A stretch of 33,348 nucleotides of DNA from Planctomycetota bacterium. GTDB lineage: Bacteria > Planctomycetota > UBA1135 > JACQFD01. The notes under the pieces are model-generated. The model was given only the letters and a program-made list of their open reading frames with translations. It did no database searches and had not been told where the DNA came from. Numbering within the stretch: position 1 is the first letter of the stretch; every line of letters begins with the position of its first letter. Where the stretch lies: contig JACQFD010000032.1 of the NCBI GenBank assembly GCA_016200225.1, positions 1 through 33,348 of the forward strand. Reading direction: 5' to 3'. Shown piece by piece: positions 16,541 to 25,844 of this stretch. Made by a program: the position numbers and the translations under genes.

Positions 16541-17505
16541 TCGCCGCGGCCGCAATTTTGTTTATATATTCTCAAAGCGCGCCCGCGTCGGGGCCTGCGT
16601 CCAATCTCGCAAGTGTCGAAATCGAGGCGCGCGCGCCGGACAACGCGGTGAAATTCGGGGCGCCGTTTCCGCTCGAAATCGTGCGCACGTGGGACGAACG
16701 CGACCCCGCGCCGCCGTGGCGCGATTCGGCGCTGGCGCCGCTCGTCGTGACCGCCCGCGATGTTAAACAATCGGCCGCGAATCATAAAATTACAGAAACG
16801 CGCTCGTTCGAAGCGCGCGCGTTCGCCCGCGACGAATTGAATATTCCCGAATTGCATTTACATGTAAAAATCGCGAGCGCGCTCGACGATCCCGCGGGCG
16901 CCGTCGAGGAACCGCCGGGTCCGCTGCCCGCGCCGTTTCCGTGGCGGACGATTATAATCATTTCGGCGATCGCCGCCGCGGCGGCGGCCTTGGGTTATTA
17001 CATTTACACAATTCTAAAGAAACGCGCCGCGATGGTCCCGGCTGCGCCGGCGGCCCCGCGCATTCCGGCGCCCGACCGCGCGCTCGCGCGGCTCGCGCAG
17101 CTCCGCAAGATGCAACTGTTCGACGACGAAAGCGTCCAGCGTTTTTACGTGGAGGCTTCGTCCATCGTGCGCGAATACCTCGAGGAACAGCTCGGCGTTC
17201 GCGCTCCCGAAATGACGACGGAGGAATTCCTGACCGCGCCGCAGACGAGCCGATTATTACAATCGCAGCATCGCGCGCTTTTGTCGGATTATTTGATGCA
17301 TTGCGATTTGGTAAAATTCGCGCGGCAATCGTCGTCGGCGGCCGAACGCGATCGATTGATCGGTTGCGCCGAACGGCTCGTGCAGGAAACGCGCCAGGCG
17401 AATTTTTCGAGCGCCGAGGCCGCCGTGGCTTCCGAAACCGCCGCCGCGAGTATTGTTGAAACGGATTCCGCGCGCGTCGCCGCGGGAACGGGTGGCGCGC
17501 GATGA
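16537..17505 (+). CDS. Bat-operon membrane protein with periplasmic and cytosolic domains (DUF4381-like)
   Basis: The 322-residue protein starts at the ATG overlapping the DUF58 stop (ATGA); a longer in-frame start at 16405 lies wholly inside the DUF58 gene. The N-terminus is a signal sequence (AAAAILFIYS), followed by a beta-rich periplasmic part (about 25-130), a transmembrane helix (138-160, IIIISAIAAAAAALGYYIYT) and a helical cytosolic domain. The cytosolic part has RALARLAQLRKM and FYVEASSIVREYLEEQLGVR, the usual DUF4381-type tail found between DUF58 and VWA genes. Its stop overlaps the next ATG. It probably anchors the MoxR-DUF58 complex at the membrane; that is inferred. Confidence 0.85.
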   Translation: MIAAAAILFIYSQSAPASGPASNLASVEIEARAPDNAVKFGAPFPLEIVRTWDERDPAPPWRDSALAPLVVTARDVKQSAANHKITETRSFEARAFARDELNIPELHLHVKIASALDDPAGAVEEPPGPLPAPFPWRTIIIISAIAAAAAALGYYIYTILKKRAAMVPAAPAAPRIPAPDRALARLAQLRKMQLFDDESVQRFYVEASSIVREYLEEQLGVRAPEMTTEEFLTAPQTSRLLQSQHRALLSDYLMHCDLVKFARQSSSAAERDRLIGCAERLVQETRQANFSSAEAAVASETAAASIVETDSARVAAGTGGAR

Positions 17506-18485
17506 ACGAATGGCTCGAAAAAAGTTTCGGATTCCTGCTCGCCGATCCGTGGATGCTATTATTTATATTACTGATCCCGCCGGCGCTCTGGTGGCGTTCG
17601 CGCCGCCGCGAACCGGCCGCGCTCGTCGGCAACGGCGCGATGTTCGCGTCGCTCCCGGGCACCTGGCGCGTCACGTTCGCGCCGCTGCCGCGAATATTAC
17701 AAATCGGATCGATTCTCTGCGCCATTTTCGCGCTCGCGCGCCCCGTCGTGCGCGAGCGCGTGCCGCTCAAGACCGAAGGAATCGATATATTACTTTGCAT
17801 CGATCTTTCGTCGTCGATGCAGGCGACCGACATGGACGAAAACGGACAGCTCTCGCGCCTCGATTTGGTGAAGGCGAAAGCCCGGAATTTCGTCGAGGCG
17901 CGCGTCAACGACCGCATCGGTTTATTAACTTTTGCGGCATTTCCGGAATTGCGGTGTCCGCTCACGCTCGACCACGACGCATTGCTAAGATTCATCCGCG
18001 ACACGGAATTGGTAAAACGCGGCAGCGAATTCGACCGCACCGGCATCGGTCTCGCGCTCGCCCGCGGATCGCAAATCATGAAGAATAGCGAGTCGCGATC
18101 GCGCGTCGTCGTTTTGTTGACGGACGGCCAGGAAAACGTCCGCGAAATCGAACCCGTCGAGGCGGCAAGACTCGCGAAACAATTTAATATACGGGTTTAT
18201 ACCATTGGCGCCGGACGCGGGGACGAGACGTTTTTCGGCATGCAGCCGATCGATTTCGGCGAATTGAAGGAAGTCGCGCGGGAGGCCGACGGAAAGTTTT
18301 TTCTCGCGCGCGACGCCGGAGCGCTGGATGAAACATATAAAGCGATCGACGCGCTCGAAAAAGTACAATTATCCGATCCGCGGTATCGTTATGAAGAGAA
18401 ATTCCAGTGGATCTTCGCCCCCGGCATCGCCTGCTTTGCGCTCGCGCTCGCGCTCCGGTGGACGCTGTTCGCGGCGACGCCCTGA
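17502..18485 (+). CDS. batA: VWA-domain membrane protein, BatA-like
   Basis: The 327-residue protein has two N-terminal membrane helices (about 16-32 and 65-82), a VWA domain and a C-terminal helix (about 302-322), as in BatA/BatB (aerotolerance) proteins. The metal site is complete: DLSSS (101-105), a Thr in FDRTGIG, and VVVLLTDGQEN for the last Asp. The ATG overlaps the preceding TGA. The next gene starts 19 bases on. BatA-type proteins are presumed to use the metal site to bind partners in the periplasmic or cytosolic face complex with MoxR. Confidence 0.93.
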   Translation: MNEWLEKSFGFLLADPWMLLFILLIPPALWWRSRRREPAALVGNGAMFASLPGTWRVTFAPLPRILQIGSILCAIFALARPVVRERVPLKTEGIDILLCIDLSSSMQATDMDENGQLSRLDLVKAKARNFVEARVNDRIGLLTFAAFPELRCPLTLDHDALLRFIRDTELVKRGSEFDRTGIGLALARGSQIMKNSESRSRVVVLLTDGQENVREIEPVEAARLAKQFNIRVYTIGAGRGDETFFGMQPIDFGELKEVAREADGKFFLARDAGALDETYKAIDALEKVQLSDPRYRYEEKFQWIFAPGIACFALALALRWTLFAATP

Positions 18486-18504
18486 TTTCGATTCATAATA
18501 TTTA

Positions 18505-19575
18505 ATGATCTCCATGATCGCATCCCCCGCCGAATGGTTCGAGCGCCCGCAGTGGTGGCCCGTCCTCGCGGCGGTGCCGGTTTTTATTATTTTAGCATTG
18601 TGGTTGAACGGCCGGCGGCGCGCAAATATTGAATACTTCATGAGCGCCGGCCGCGCCGCCGCCGTCTGCGGCGACGTGTCGAATCGGATTCGCGCCGTCC
18701 GGATTTTTGTCGCAGGCGCCGCGCTCTTGTTCGCGGGCATCGCGCTGCTCGATCCGGTGTTCGGCGACGAGTTTCGCGTCGTCGAGAGCCGTGGAATTGA
18801 TATATTACTTTGCGTCGACGTTTCCCGGTCGATGCTCGCGCGCGATCTTCCGCCGTCGCGTCTCGAGCGCGCGAAACGCGACATGCAGGCGCTCGCCGAT
18901 CACGTGCGCGGCGACCGCCTCGGATGTGTAGCATTCGCCGGCGAAGCGAAACTAACCATTCCGCTGACGCAGGATATGGATACGTTTCGCGGACTTGTCG
19001 ATCCGCTCGATCCCGCCGCCGTGCGCAAGGGCGGCACCGATCTCGGCAAGGCCGTCGACGCCGCCGTCGAGGCCCTCGATTCGAATATTAAAGTTAAGGA
19101 TCCGGCGCTCGGCGCGCACGAGGTCATATTATTATTAACCGACGGCGAGGATCTCGAGGGGCAGGGGCTCGCCGCCGCGAAACGCGCGTCCGCGCGCGGC
19201 ATCACGGTGCATTGCATCGGTTTCGGCGACACGCGCGGAAGTAAAATTACACTTCAGGAGGACGGTTCCGAATCGTTTCTTAAGAATGAACGCGGCGACG
19301 AAGTCGTGAGCGCGATGGACGCCGACAGTTTGAGAAAACTGGCGGCCGCGACGGGCGGCGAATTCATACGCGCCGACGCGATGCCGCTTCCGTTGATCGA
19401 ATTATATGAAAAGCGAATCGTTCCGAAGGCCAAGAAAACCTTCGAGTCCGAAGAAAAGCGCGAAAAGAAACATCGGTTCCAGTGGCCCCTCATGGCGGCG
19501 CTCGCGCTCGCGCTGATCGATCTCGGCCTCACCGACAGAAATGGTATATTTACTAAACAGTCCCGGACGGCGTAA
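18505..19575 (+). CDS. batB: VWA-domain membrane protein, BatB-like
   Basis: The 356-residue paralogue of the upstream gene. Two N-terminal helices (about 18-36 and 66-83), a VWA domain and a basic stretch before the C-terminal helix (about 335-345). The metal site is DVSRS (105-109), Thr in RKGGTDLGKA, and VILLLTDGEDLEG. The core beta-strand text ILLC(I/V)D is shared with BatA, which suggests tandem duplication. The start may be ATG 18505 or the second in-frame ATG at 18514. The stop precedes the batC start by one base. Confidence 0.93.
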   Translation: MISMIASPAEWFERPQWWPVLAAVPVFIILALWLNGRRRANIEYFMSAGRAAAVCGDVSNRIRAVRIFVAGAALLFAGIALLDPVFGDEFRVVESRGIDILLCVDVSRSMLARDLPPSRLERAKRDMQALADHVRGDRLGCVAFAGEAKLTIPLTQDMDTFRGLVDPLDPAAVRKGGTDLGKAVDAAVEALDSNIKVKDPALGAHEVILLLTDGEDLEGQGLAAAKRASARGITVHCIGFGDTRGSKITLQEDGSESFLKNERGDEVVSAMDADSLRKLAAATGGEFIRADAMPLPLIELYEKRIVPKAKKTFESEEKREKKHRFQWPLMAALALALIDLGLTDRNGIFTKQSRTA

Positions 19576-19576
19576 C

Positions 19577-20539
19577 ATGATTCCAAGATCGCTCCTCATT
19601 CTCGCGCCCTTGATGCTGGCCTCCGCCGCCGCCGGCGAAGATCCGTTCGAAACGGGCTTGAAATTGTATAAAGAAGGCAAGTTCGCCGAAGCTCTCGAAA
19701 GCTTCAAAAAAGCCGAGGCGGAGTCGAAGGAGGGCTTCCCTGAATTGTATTATAACAAAGCGGTCGCGGCTTACCGCGCGGGCGACGATCACGAAGCCGA
19801 GGCGTCGGCCGAACGCGCGGCGGCGGGCGGCGGCGACGATTACATTTCGGCGCGCGACTTCCTCCGCGGGAATATTGCCTTTCGGCGCGCCGAGAATTTA
19901 GAAAAGGAGGCGGAGGCGCCTCCTCCGGCCGGCCCGGTTCCGCCGAGTTTACAAAACGGCGCGGCCGCGCCGCCGGCGCCCGATCCCGTCGCGATCTACA
20001 CGCGCGCGATCGGACAGGCCGAGGCCGCGCGCGACGCGTGGATCGCGTCCGCCACGAAGCGCGCGGCGTCCCTGGCGTCGGCGGCGCCCGGCGCCGCGGA
20101 GCGCAACGTCGAGCGGGCTATTCTTAAAATCGAAGAGTTGAATAGAAAGAAGGAGGAGGCCGAAAAGAAACAAAAAGAACAGAAAAAAGACGATCAGAAA
20201 AAGAAAGATGATAATAAAAAGGACGATAAACAAAAACCGGAGTCGCGTCCCGAGAGCCGCCCGCAGGACGGTTCCGAGTCGCGTCCGGAAAGCAAGCCGT
20301 CGCAGGATCAAGACCCACAAAAAGACAAGCAGGATCCCAGGGATCCCAAGGACAATCCGGAGGATCAAAATAAAGATCAGAAGAATGAAGATAAACAAAA
20401 ACCCGAGGAACAGGATCCGAACAAGCTGACGCAGGCGCAGATACAGAAAATGCTCGACAAGCTCGACGACAAGGAAAAGCAGCGTCTGAATCTTATGAAA
20501 GCGAAGGCCCGCGTCATTCGCGTCGCCAAGGATTGGTAA
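19577..20539 (+). CDS. batC: TPR protein with charged tail, BatC-like
   Basis: A 320-residue protein. I start at the ATG 19577, directly after the batB TAA, because it gives a clear signal peptide (IPRSLLILAPLMLASAAA); an upstream in-frame ATG at 19541 lies in batB. TPR-like repeats follow (FETGLKLYKEGKFAEALESF, LYYNKAVAAYRAGDDHEAEA), then a proline-alanine linker and about 100 residues almost purely of Lys, Asp, Glu, Gln, Arg, Pro and Ser. The C-terminus (TQAQIQKMLDKLDDKEKQRL) is the usual BatC ending. The stop overlaps the batD reading frame. The charged tract is low complexity and very likely disordered. Confidence 0.88.
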   Translation: MIPRSLLILAPLMLASAAAGEDPFETGLKLYKEGKFAEALESFKKAEAESKEGFPELYYNKAVAAYRAGDDHEAEASAERAAAGGGDDYISARDFLRGNIAFRRAENLEKEAEAPPPAGPVPPSLQNGAAAPPAPDPVAIYTRAIGQAEAARDAWIASATKRAASLASAAPGAAERNVERAILKIEELNRKKEEAEKKQKEQKKDDQKKKDDNKKDDKQKPESRPESRPQDGSESRPESKPSQDQDPQKDKQDPRDPKDNPEDQNKDQKNEDKQKPEEQDPNKLTQAQIQKMLDKLDDKEKQRLNLMKAKARVIRVAKDW

Positions 20540-20562
20540 ATTTTAAAATAATCGACTTGAAC

Positions 20563-22347
20563 GTGATCCGCGCTTTTCTAATCGGTTTATTATTTTTACA
20601 AAATCCGGCCGCCCGCCAGACGGATGCGGGCATTTCCGTGCAAGGTCCCGACCCGGGCGTCGTCCGGCTCGGCGATTCCGCGAACGTCACCGTCGAAGTC
20701 GAAGGCACGAAAGATTGTGAAATTACAGATGTTCCGAAGGTCGCCGGCCTCGAGGTCCGCGTCGGCGGAAGACAAACGAAACAATCCTCGATTTACGACG
20801 GCAAGCAGGTGCGTGTTCGCGTGGTCACCGAATTCGGCATGTCGCTGCACCCGCTCAAGGAAGGCGTGTTCGAAATTCCGTCCATCACGCTGCGCGTCGG
20901 CTCGGAAACGAAGAAAACGCGCTCCGTTCGCGTCGAGTGCGTCAAGGACATCACCGGGACGAAGTATGCAATTCTAGATGTTACTATTCCGAAAAATAGT
21001 TATTTCGTCAACGAACCGGTCAACGTCAGGATTCGATTCGGAATCGACGCGGCGATTATTCGTAATTTAATACAAATGTTCGCCTCGCAGGTGCATCTCG
21101 ACATGCCGATCCAGATCGAGGCCCCGTGGCTCGAGGCGATTCCCGGAAGCGTCGCGCTCGACAATCATTCAAAAAACCGCGGCGAACAATTGGTAACGAT
21201 GGTTTCGAATCGCTCCGTCGACCACGCGCGATCCGTCGGCAGCCTCGAACGCGGCGGACGGACGTTTACGATGTTCGAAATCGAGCGGTCATGGATTCCC
21301 GGGCGCATCGGCGATCTTACACTTTCGGCGGCAATGTTACGATTCCAATTCGCGAGCCGGATCTCGAAGAATATTTTCGGCGATCCGATCGCGCAGGACA
21401 GGCAGGACGCATTTGTATACGCGGAACCCGTGAAAATCACCGTCAAAGCCCTTCCCGAGGACGGCCGCCCCGCGACATTCACGGGCGCAGTCGGTAAATT
21501 TACTATTTCCGCCGACGCGACTCCGCACGATTTGAAAGTCGGCGAAAGTCTTAAATTTAAGGTTCGCATCGCCGGCGAGGGCAATCTCGAGTATCTCGAG
21601 CCGCCCGCGCTTGAAGGCCTCGACGGTTTTCACGTTTACGGCCACATCGACGATAAGAATCGCGAGGAGCGGATTATTACTTATGATTTGTCGCCGCTCA
21701 ACGAGAACGTCCGCGAAATTCCATCGATACCGTTTACTTATTTCGACACGGAGGGAGCCGGATCGTTTAAAACTATCAAAACAGAGTCGGTGGGAATCCG
21801 CGTGCGCGCGCTGCCGCCCGGCGAGGGTCTCGCGCCGCTGACGGACGACGCCGGAAAACGCGTGATCCCCGGCGTCGACGATATATTCGATATGCAGCCC
21901 GCATTGGGATTTCACAATTCGAAGGAAAATCCGGGAGCCGCGACGGCGGCACTCGCGTTCGCGGCTCCCGCCATCGCCGCCGCGGCGCTATTTGTAGCTT
22001 TGCGGCGCCGCGAACGCCTGCTCGCGAATCCCGCGCTCGCGCGCGCTTTCGCCGCGCGCGCGAAGTTTACAAAAGCCGTCGACGCCGGCTCCGACCCCGT
22101 CGCGGCGCTGACGACGTATCTCGCCGACCGCTGCGGCTGCGCCGAGGCCGCGATCGTGAGCCACGATCTCGACGCGCGCCTCGTGTCGCGCGGAGTCCCC
22201 GAGGAACTCGCGACGCGCGCGTCGGCGGTTTTATTACAATCGCTCGAATCGCGTTACGGCGGCGCCGCGGCCTCCGCTTCCGCGTCGATCGCGGGACTCG
22301 CCGCCGAACTCGAAAATTCATTTTTACAAATCGAGGGCCGCGCGTGA
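20563..22347 (+). CDS. batD: BatD-like large periplasmic/membrane protein
   Basis: About 594 residues of the BatD (oxygen-tolerance) family. The start is uncertain: no ATG exists near the 5' end, and GTG 20563 gives a good signal sequence (IRAFLIGLLFLQ); TTG codons at 20557 and 20533 are alternatives. A series of beta-sandwich domains follows (VVRLGDSANVTVEVEGTKDC; GMSLHPLKEGVFEIPSITLR; KFTISADATPHDLKVGESLK), then one membrane helix about 130 residues from the end (AALAFAAPAIAAAALFVAL) and a cytosolic helical domain. Its stop overlaps the batE start (GTGA). BatD is presumed to scaffold the VWA proteins in the periplasm. Confidence 0.9.
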   Translation: MIRAFLIGLLFLQNPAARQTDAGISVQGPDPGVVRLGDSANVTVEVEGTKDCEITDVPKVAGLEVRVGGRQTKQSSIYDGKQVRVRVVTEFGMSLHPLKEGVFEIPSITLRVGSETKKTRSVRVECVKDITGTKYAILDVTIPKNSYFVNEPVNVRIRFGIDAAIIRNLIQMFASQVHLDMPIQIEAPWLEAIPGSVALDNHSKNRGEQLVTMVSNRSVDHARSVGSLERGGRTFTMFEIERSWIPGRIGDLTLSAAMLRFQFASRISKNIFGDPIAQDRQDAFVYAEPVKITVKALPEDGRPATFTGAVGKFTISADATPHDLKVGESLKFKVRIAGEGNLEYLEPPALEGLDGFHVYGHIDDKNREERIITYDLSPLNENVREIPSIPFTYFDTEGAGSFKTIKTESVGIRVRALPPGEGLAPLTDDAGKRVIPGVDDIFDMQPALGFHNSKENPGAATAALAFAAPAIAAAALFVALRRRERLLANPALARAFAARAKFTKAVDAGSDPVAALTTYLADRCGCAEAAIVSHDLDARLVSRGVPEELATRASAVLLQSLESRYGGAAASASASIAGLAAELENSFLQIEGRA

Positions 22348-23105
22348 TATTACAGTTCATTCTGGCGGCGATGCTTACACTTGTGCCCGCGCCTCGCGTC
22401 GTCGTTCATATTGATCTCGGCGCCGCCGAAAAGTATTATCGCGACGGAAAGTACGATCTCGCGCTCGGCGAATACGAAGCGGCGATCGCGCAAAAGAATC
22501 CGGCGAACGACGAATCGGACAATCCCCGCGTTTATTATAATGCAGGCAATTGCGCGTTCCGATTGCAGAGGTATCCGCTCGCCGCGCTTTATTATCATCG
22601 CTCGCTGCTTCGCGATCCGCGCGACGCGCAGGCGCGATTCAATTTACGCCTCACGGAACGCAAACTCGCGATGGCGCCGCCCCCCGCCGAGAGCGTCGTC
22701 GAGACCGTCCTGCGCGCGTTCGACGCGGCCTCGCCGGGACAGTTGTTATTTTACACCGCCGCCGTCGAGTCCGCCGCGCTCGCGTTGATCGTACTATTTA
22801 GAAAACGCCGCGGCGCCATCGGATCCGGATTTGTATTATTAATCATCGCCGGCGCGACCGGCTATGGATATATTCACAAAACAATGTCGGTTCCGCCGCC
22901 GCGCGCCCTCGTCATGGCCCCCGAAATTAAAGTCTATTCCGAGCCGCGCGACGACCTTCCGGTGCTTGTAACATTAAAAACCGGCGAAGTCCTCGACGTT
23001 CTCGAATCCACCGACCGCTGGCTCCGCGTCCGCAGCGCCGATCGAGGAGGCTATGGCGAACGCGGCGGCTGGACGCCGAGCGCGGGCGTGGGGATGATAT
23101 ATTAA
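22344..23105 (+). CDS. batE: TPR-SH3 membrane protein, BatE-like
   Basis: The 253-residue protein starts at GTG 22344, overlapping the batD TGA. Order of parts: signal sequence (ILQFILAAMLTLV), TPR pairs at about 26-90 (AEKYYRDGKYDLALGEYEAA; VYYNAGNCAFRLQRYPLAAL), two membrane helices (about 131-152 and 160-178), and a C-terminal SH3-like domain (IKVYSEPRDDLPVLVTLKTG; ending in RGGWTPSAGVGMIY). This architecture is typical of BatE and closes the operon. The gene converges on the VCBS gene with 29 bases between stops; no clear terminator hairpin is seen in that gap. Confidence 0.9.
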   Translation: MILQFILAAMLTLVPAPRVVVHIDLGAAEKYYRDGKYDLALGEYEAAIAQKNPANDESDNPRVYYNAGNCAFRLQRYPLAALYYHRSLLRDPRDAQARFNLRLTERKLAMAPPPAESVVETVLRAFDAASPGQLLFYTAAVESAALALIVLFRKRRGAIGSGFVLLIIAGATGYGYIHKTMSVPPPRALVMAPEIKVYSEPRDDLPVLVTLKTGEVLDVLESTDRWLRVRSADRGGYGERGGWTPSAGVGMIY

Positions 23106-23134
23106 TATTCCTGAATTGTCAGCTTTAGAATTTA

Positions 23135-25714
23135 TTATTGAATCGTGATCGCCAGTCCGCGCGACGAGCTGACGGCGCTCGCAAGGACGGGACAGTCCTG
23201 CCAAATCCAAAGCGCCTGCATGAAGAATGTTTGCGACGCCAAAGTGGGGTCGTTCGGAATCGGCGCGCCCACGATACCAACGCCGGGATGATTGCTATAA
23301 AAATCAAAGGTATAGACAGCCGTCGCTGATAGAAAGTCGACGTGGAGCAGGAATCCGAGACCGAACACATCGGTGCCCGCGAAATCCTGTGAATCTGTAA
23401 CAATGCACAAGCCGAGCGAATCGCGCGGCGCGCCGGTACACTCGACGGCAAAGGCCGGATTATTAACAAATGGCGGACTCGTCGCGGCCAAACCATGGAT
23501 TCCCTCACAACCCGGCGTTCCGTTTCCGTAGAGCGCGAGTCCCGCCGCGAGCGGCGTTTGATTCATAAACACTGATATTGAATATGTATTATTGTTCGCT
23601 CCCGAGTTCACCGTCACGGCATCGAGCCGCCCGTCGCCGTTGAGGTCGCCAAGTTGTACGTATCCGCAGAAATGCGGAACGGCATAATTTATCTGACTCT
23701 GAATTCCGCCCGCGCCGTCGCCGATCATTACTGAAACGCCGGTGATCTCCGTCGCGATGACATCGAGATTTCCATCCGTATTGATATCGGCAACCGCCAC
23801 CCATTCATACGGATAGTGAATCCCGAGAGCATTCACGGGACCAAGATTACCCTGTCCATCGCCAAAATGCGCCGCGACAAACTCGCTCATATAATTAATA
23901 CAAACAATGTCGACAAACCCGTCGTTATTGAGGTCACCGGGAGCGATGGCGGTCGGAAAGAGCCCCGTCGAAAAGCTCACCGGGGGTCCAAGCGCGCCGG
24001 CGCCTGTTCCCAGTCGCACGACCAGAGCACTATTGTTTACATCCGAAGCCACGATATCGACAATTCCATCACTATTAAGATCCGTGACGGCCGCCCATAT
24101 TGGATAGGATCCCATGGAATATACAATAGGCGGCGCAAAGTTTCCGTTTCCATTTCCAAAGACGATCGAAAGCGGTGTGCCGATGTAACTATACGTCAAG
24201 GCGATTACGTCGGGCGCGCTGTCGGCGTTCAAATCGGCCACGTCCACAAAAATCGGCTGGTTGGCGACGTCAAGCAAAGTAAAATTACCAAAACCCCCCG
24301 CGCCATTCCCCATCCCGATCCATAACGCATTCGAGGACGACACGGCGACCACAATATCCAGATTGCCATCATGATCGAGGTCGCCGGACGCCGCGAGAGT
24401 CGGAGAAGCGCCGATCGCCGATATTACAGAAGCCCCGAGGGCGCCGCTCCCATTGCCCAAGCGAACTGTAATATTCTTGGAGTCGTTGCCTCCCGTGAGA
24501 ACGTCAAGGTTGCCATCTGTATTGAAGTCTCCAATGATACTATTCGTTGGATTGGAGTCAATGGGGTAGCTCGGAGCAACCTCGAATGTACCGTCGCCCA
24601 CGCCGGCAAGCGCGTACACTTTGTTATAACTACCGCACAGGAGATCGAGCTTATTGTCACCATTGATATCGAGAAGATGGATAGACTTCGGTTCGGACCC
24701 GACAGGAAAATTAGCCTGCGCCCCGAATCCTCCCAATCCGTCGCCCAGGCGCAGGTGGCCCGAATAGTCGGCGTAGGATGTAACAACAACATCGGGCGTG
24801 CCGTCGCCATTGAGATCGCCCAATCCAATCGAATAGTTTCCGTCGCCCATGGAATAATCAATATGCGGCGCGAATCCATGTCCGGTTCCGAGGCAGACGG
24901 AAATGGAGTAAGTACTAGCTGTAACCATGTCGGGGATCATGTCGCCGTTCAGATCTCCGACCGCGACGCCGCCGTATAATGTTCCGCCGATCGGTACAAT
25001 CGTTGGCGCCGTGAAGCCGCCGGCGCCATTTCCGAGGAAGACTGCGACGGCGCCCGCCGGCGCACCCGTCGCGCCGTTTGTTATCAAATCAATATTGCCA
25101 TCGGCATTCAATTCCGCGGCCACGGCAATTCCGGGCGGAATCGGCGTATTCTTTCCAAACGTGGCTCCAAATCCTCCTGTGCCATCGCCAAGCCGCCCGA
25201 CAAACTTATTCAAATATCCAAATGGACACACCACGTCTTGATTGCCATCATTATTAAAGTCGGCGATCGCAAGCCCGTTTCCATGCCCGATTATGAAACT
25301 CTGGAGCGGGGAGTAAGTTCCAGGGCCGGTATTTAATAAAACACCGACAAAACCGTTGGTTGACGTTGTACTGAACGTTACAAGATCGAGCGTTCCGTCG
25401 TGATTCAGGTCTGCGGCGGAAACAAATGTAGTTTCCGGCGCGGCGGAAATGTTAAAGATCGGCGCGAAACGACCCTGTCCATCGCCGAGGCTGATGGAGA
25501 GTTTATCTGTGTTATTGGCTGCTACAAAATCAATCTTTCCGTCGCCATCGAGATCGGCGGCGTCAACGCTATACACATAACTGTCGCCCGGAACGGGATA
25601 GGAGGGCCCGAGGAAGACCTGCGAGCCTTGGGCGTCGCCAATATTTGTAAATAGGGCCAACGCCACCGCCGTCGAACCCGTCGACGCGGCACGCCGCGTG
25701 ATTCCGGTGAACAT
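23135..25714 (-). CDS. Secreted VCBS/FG-GAP repeat protein with planctomycete-type C-terminal module
   Basis: The 859-residue protein starts at the ATG 25714 (MFTGITRR, then a hydrophobic stretch and AQG), which gives a plausible signal peptide; a TTG at 25756 is less likely. I count 14 calcium-loop repeats of the type D-x-(N/D)-x-D-(G)-x-x-D-(V/I/L), for example DLDGDGKIDFVAAN, DLNGDGTPDVVVTS and DINTDGNLDVIATE, forming probably two seven-bladed propellers. The last 130 residues form a separate module starting YGNGTPGCEG and ending SSSRGLAITIQ. A related ending is on the beta-helix protein at 31392-32987. Extracellular location and a binding or structural role are inferred. Confidence 0.9.
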   Translation of the reverse strand: MFTGITRRAASTGSTAVALALFTNIGDAQGSQVFLGPSYPVPGDSYVYSVDAADLDGDGKIDFVAANNTDKLSISLGDGQGRFAPIFNISAAPETTFVSAADLNHDGTLDLVTFSTTSTNGFVGVLLNTGPGTYSPLQSFIIGHGNGLAIADFNNDGNQDVVCPFGYLNKFVGRLGDGTGGFGATFGKNTPIPPGIAVAAELNADGNIDLITNGATGAPAGAVAVFLGNGAGGFTAPTIVPIGGTLYGGVAVGDLNGDMIPDMVTASTYSISVCLGTGHGFAPHIDYSMGDGNYSIGLGDLNGDGTPDVVVTSYADYSGHLRLGDGLGGFGAQANFPVGSEPKSIHLLDINGDNKLDLLCGSYNKVYALAGVGDGTFEVAPSYPIDSNPTNSIIGDFNTDGNLDVLTGGNDSKNITVRLGNGSGALGASVISAIGASPTLAASGDLDHDGNLDIVVAVSSSNALWIGMGNGAGGFGNFTLLDVANQPIFVDVADLNADSAPDVIALTYSYIGTPLSIVFGNGNGNFAPPIVYSMGSYPIWAAVTDLNSDGIVDIVASDVNNSALVVRLGTGAGALGPPVSFSTGLFPTAIAPGDLNNDGFVDIVCINYMSEFVAAHFGDGQGNLGPVNALGIHYPYEWVAVADINTDGNLDVIATEITGVSVMIGDGAGGIQSQINYAVPHFCGYVQLGDLNGDGRLDAVTVNSGANNNTYSISVFMNQTPLAAGLALYGNGTPGCEGIHGLAATSPPFVNNPAFAVECTGAPRDSLGLCIVTDSQDFAGTDVFGLGFLLHVDFLSATAVYTFDFYSNHPGVGIVGAPIPNDPTLASQTFFMQALWIWQDCPVLASAVSSSRGLAITIQ

Positions 25715-25829
25715 GCGTTTCACGATACCCGGGGACCGCGCGCGGGTCCATGTCAAAGAATCAAAAAATGCGCGGGGACGCGGCGTCGTTTCGCAATCAA
25801 ACGAATTGCCGCGCGCGGACGTGGGGTGA

Positions 25830-25844
25830 TTAATTAATTAATTA
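25830..25844. repeat. TTAA microsatellite
   Basis: Nearly four tandem copies of TTAA directly after the subtilisin stop codon, in otherwise GC-rich surroundings. It could be part of a 3' processing or termination region; no hairpin is present. Confidence 0.6.

Noticed and set aside
16958..18079. 373-residue open frame on the minus strand inside the Bat operon
   Set aside because: Arg/Ser/Pro-rich shadow of GC-rich plus-strand genes that carry complete VWA and TPR motifs.
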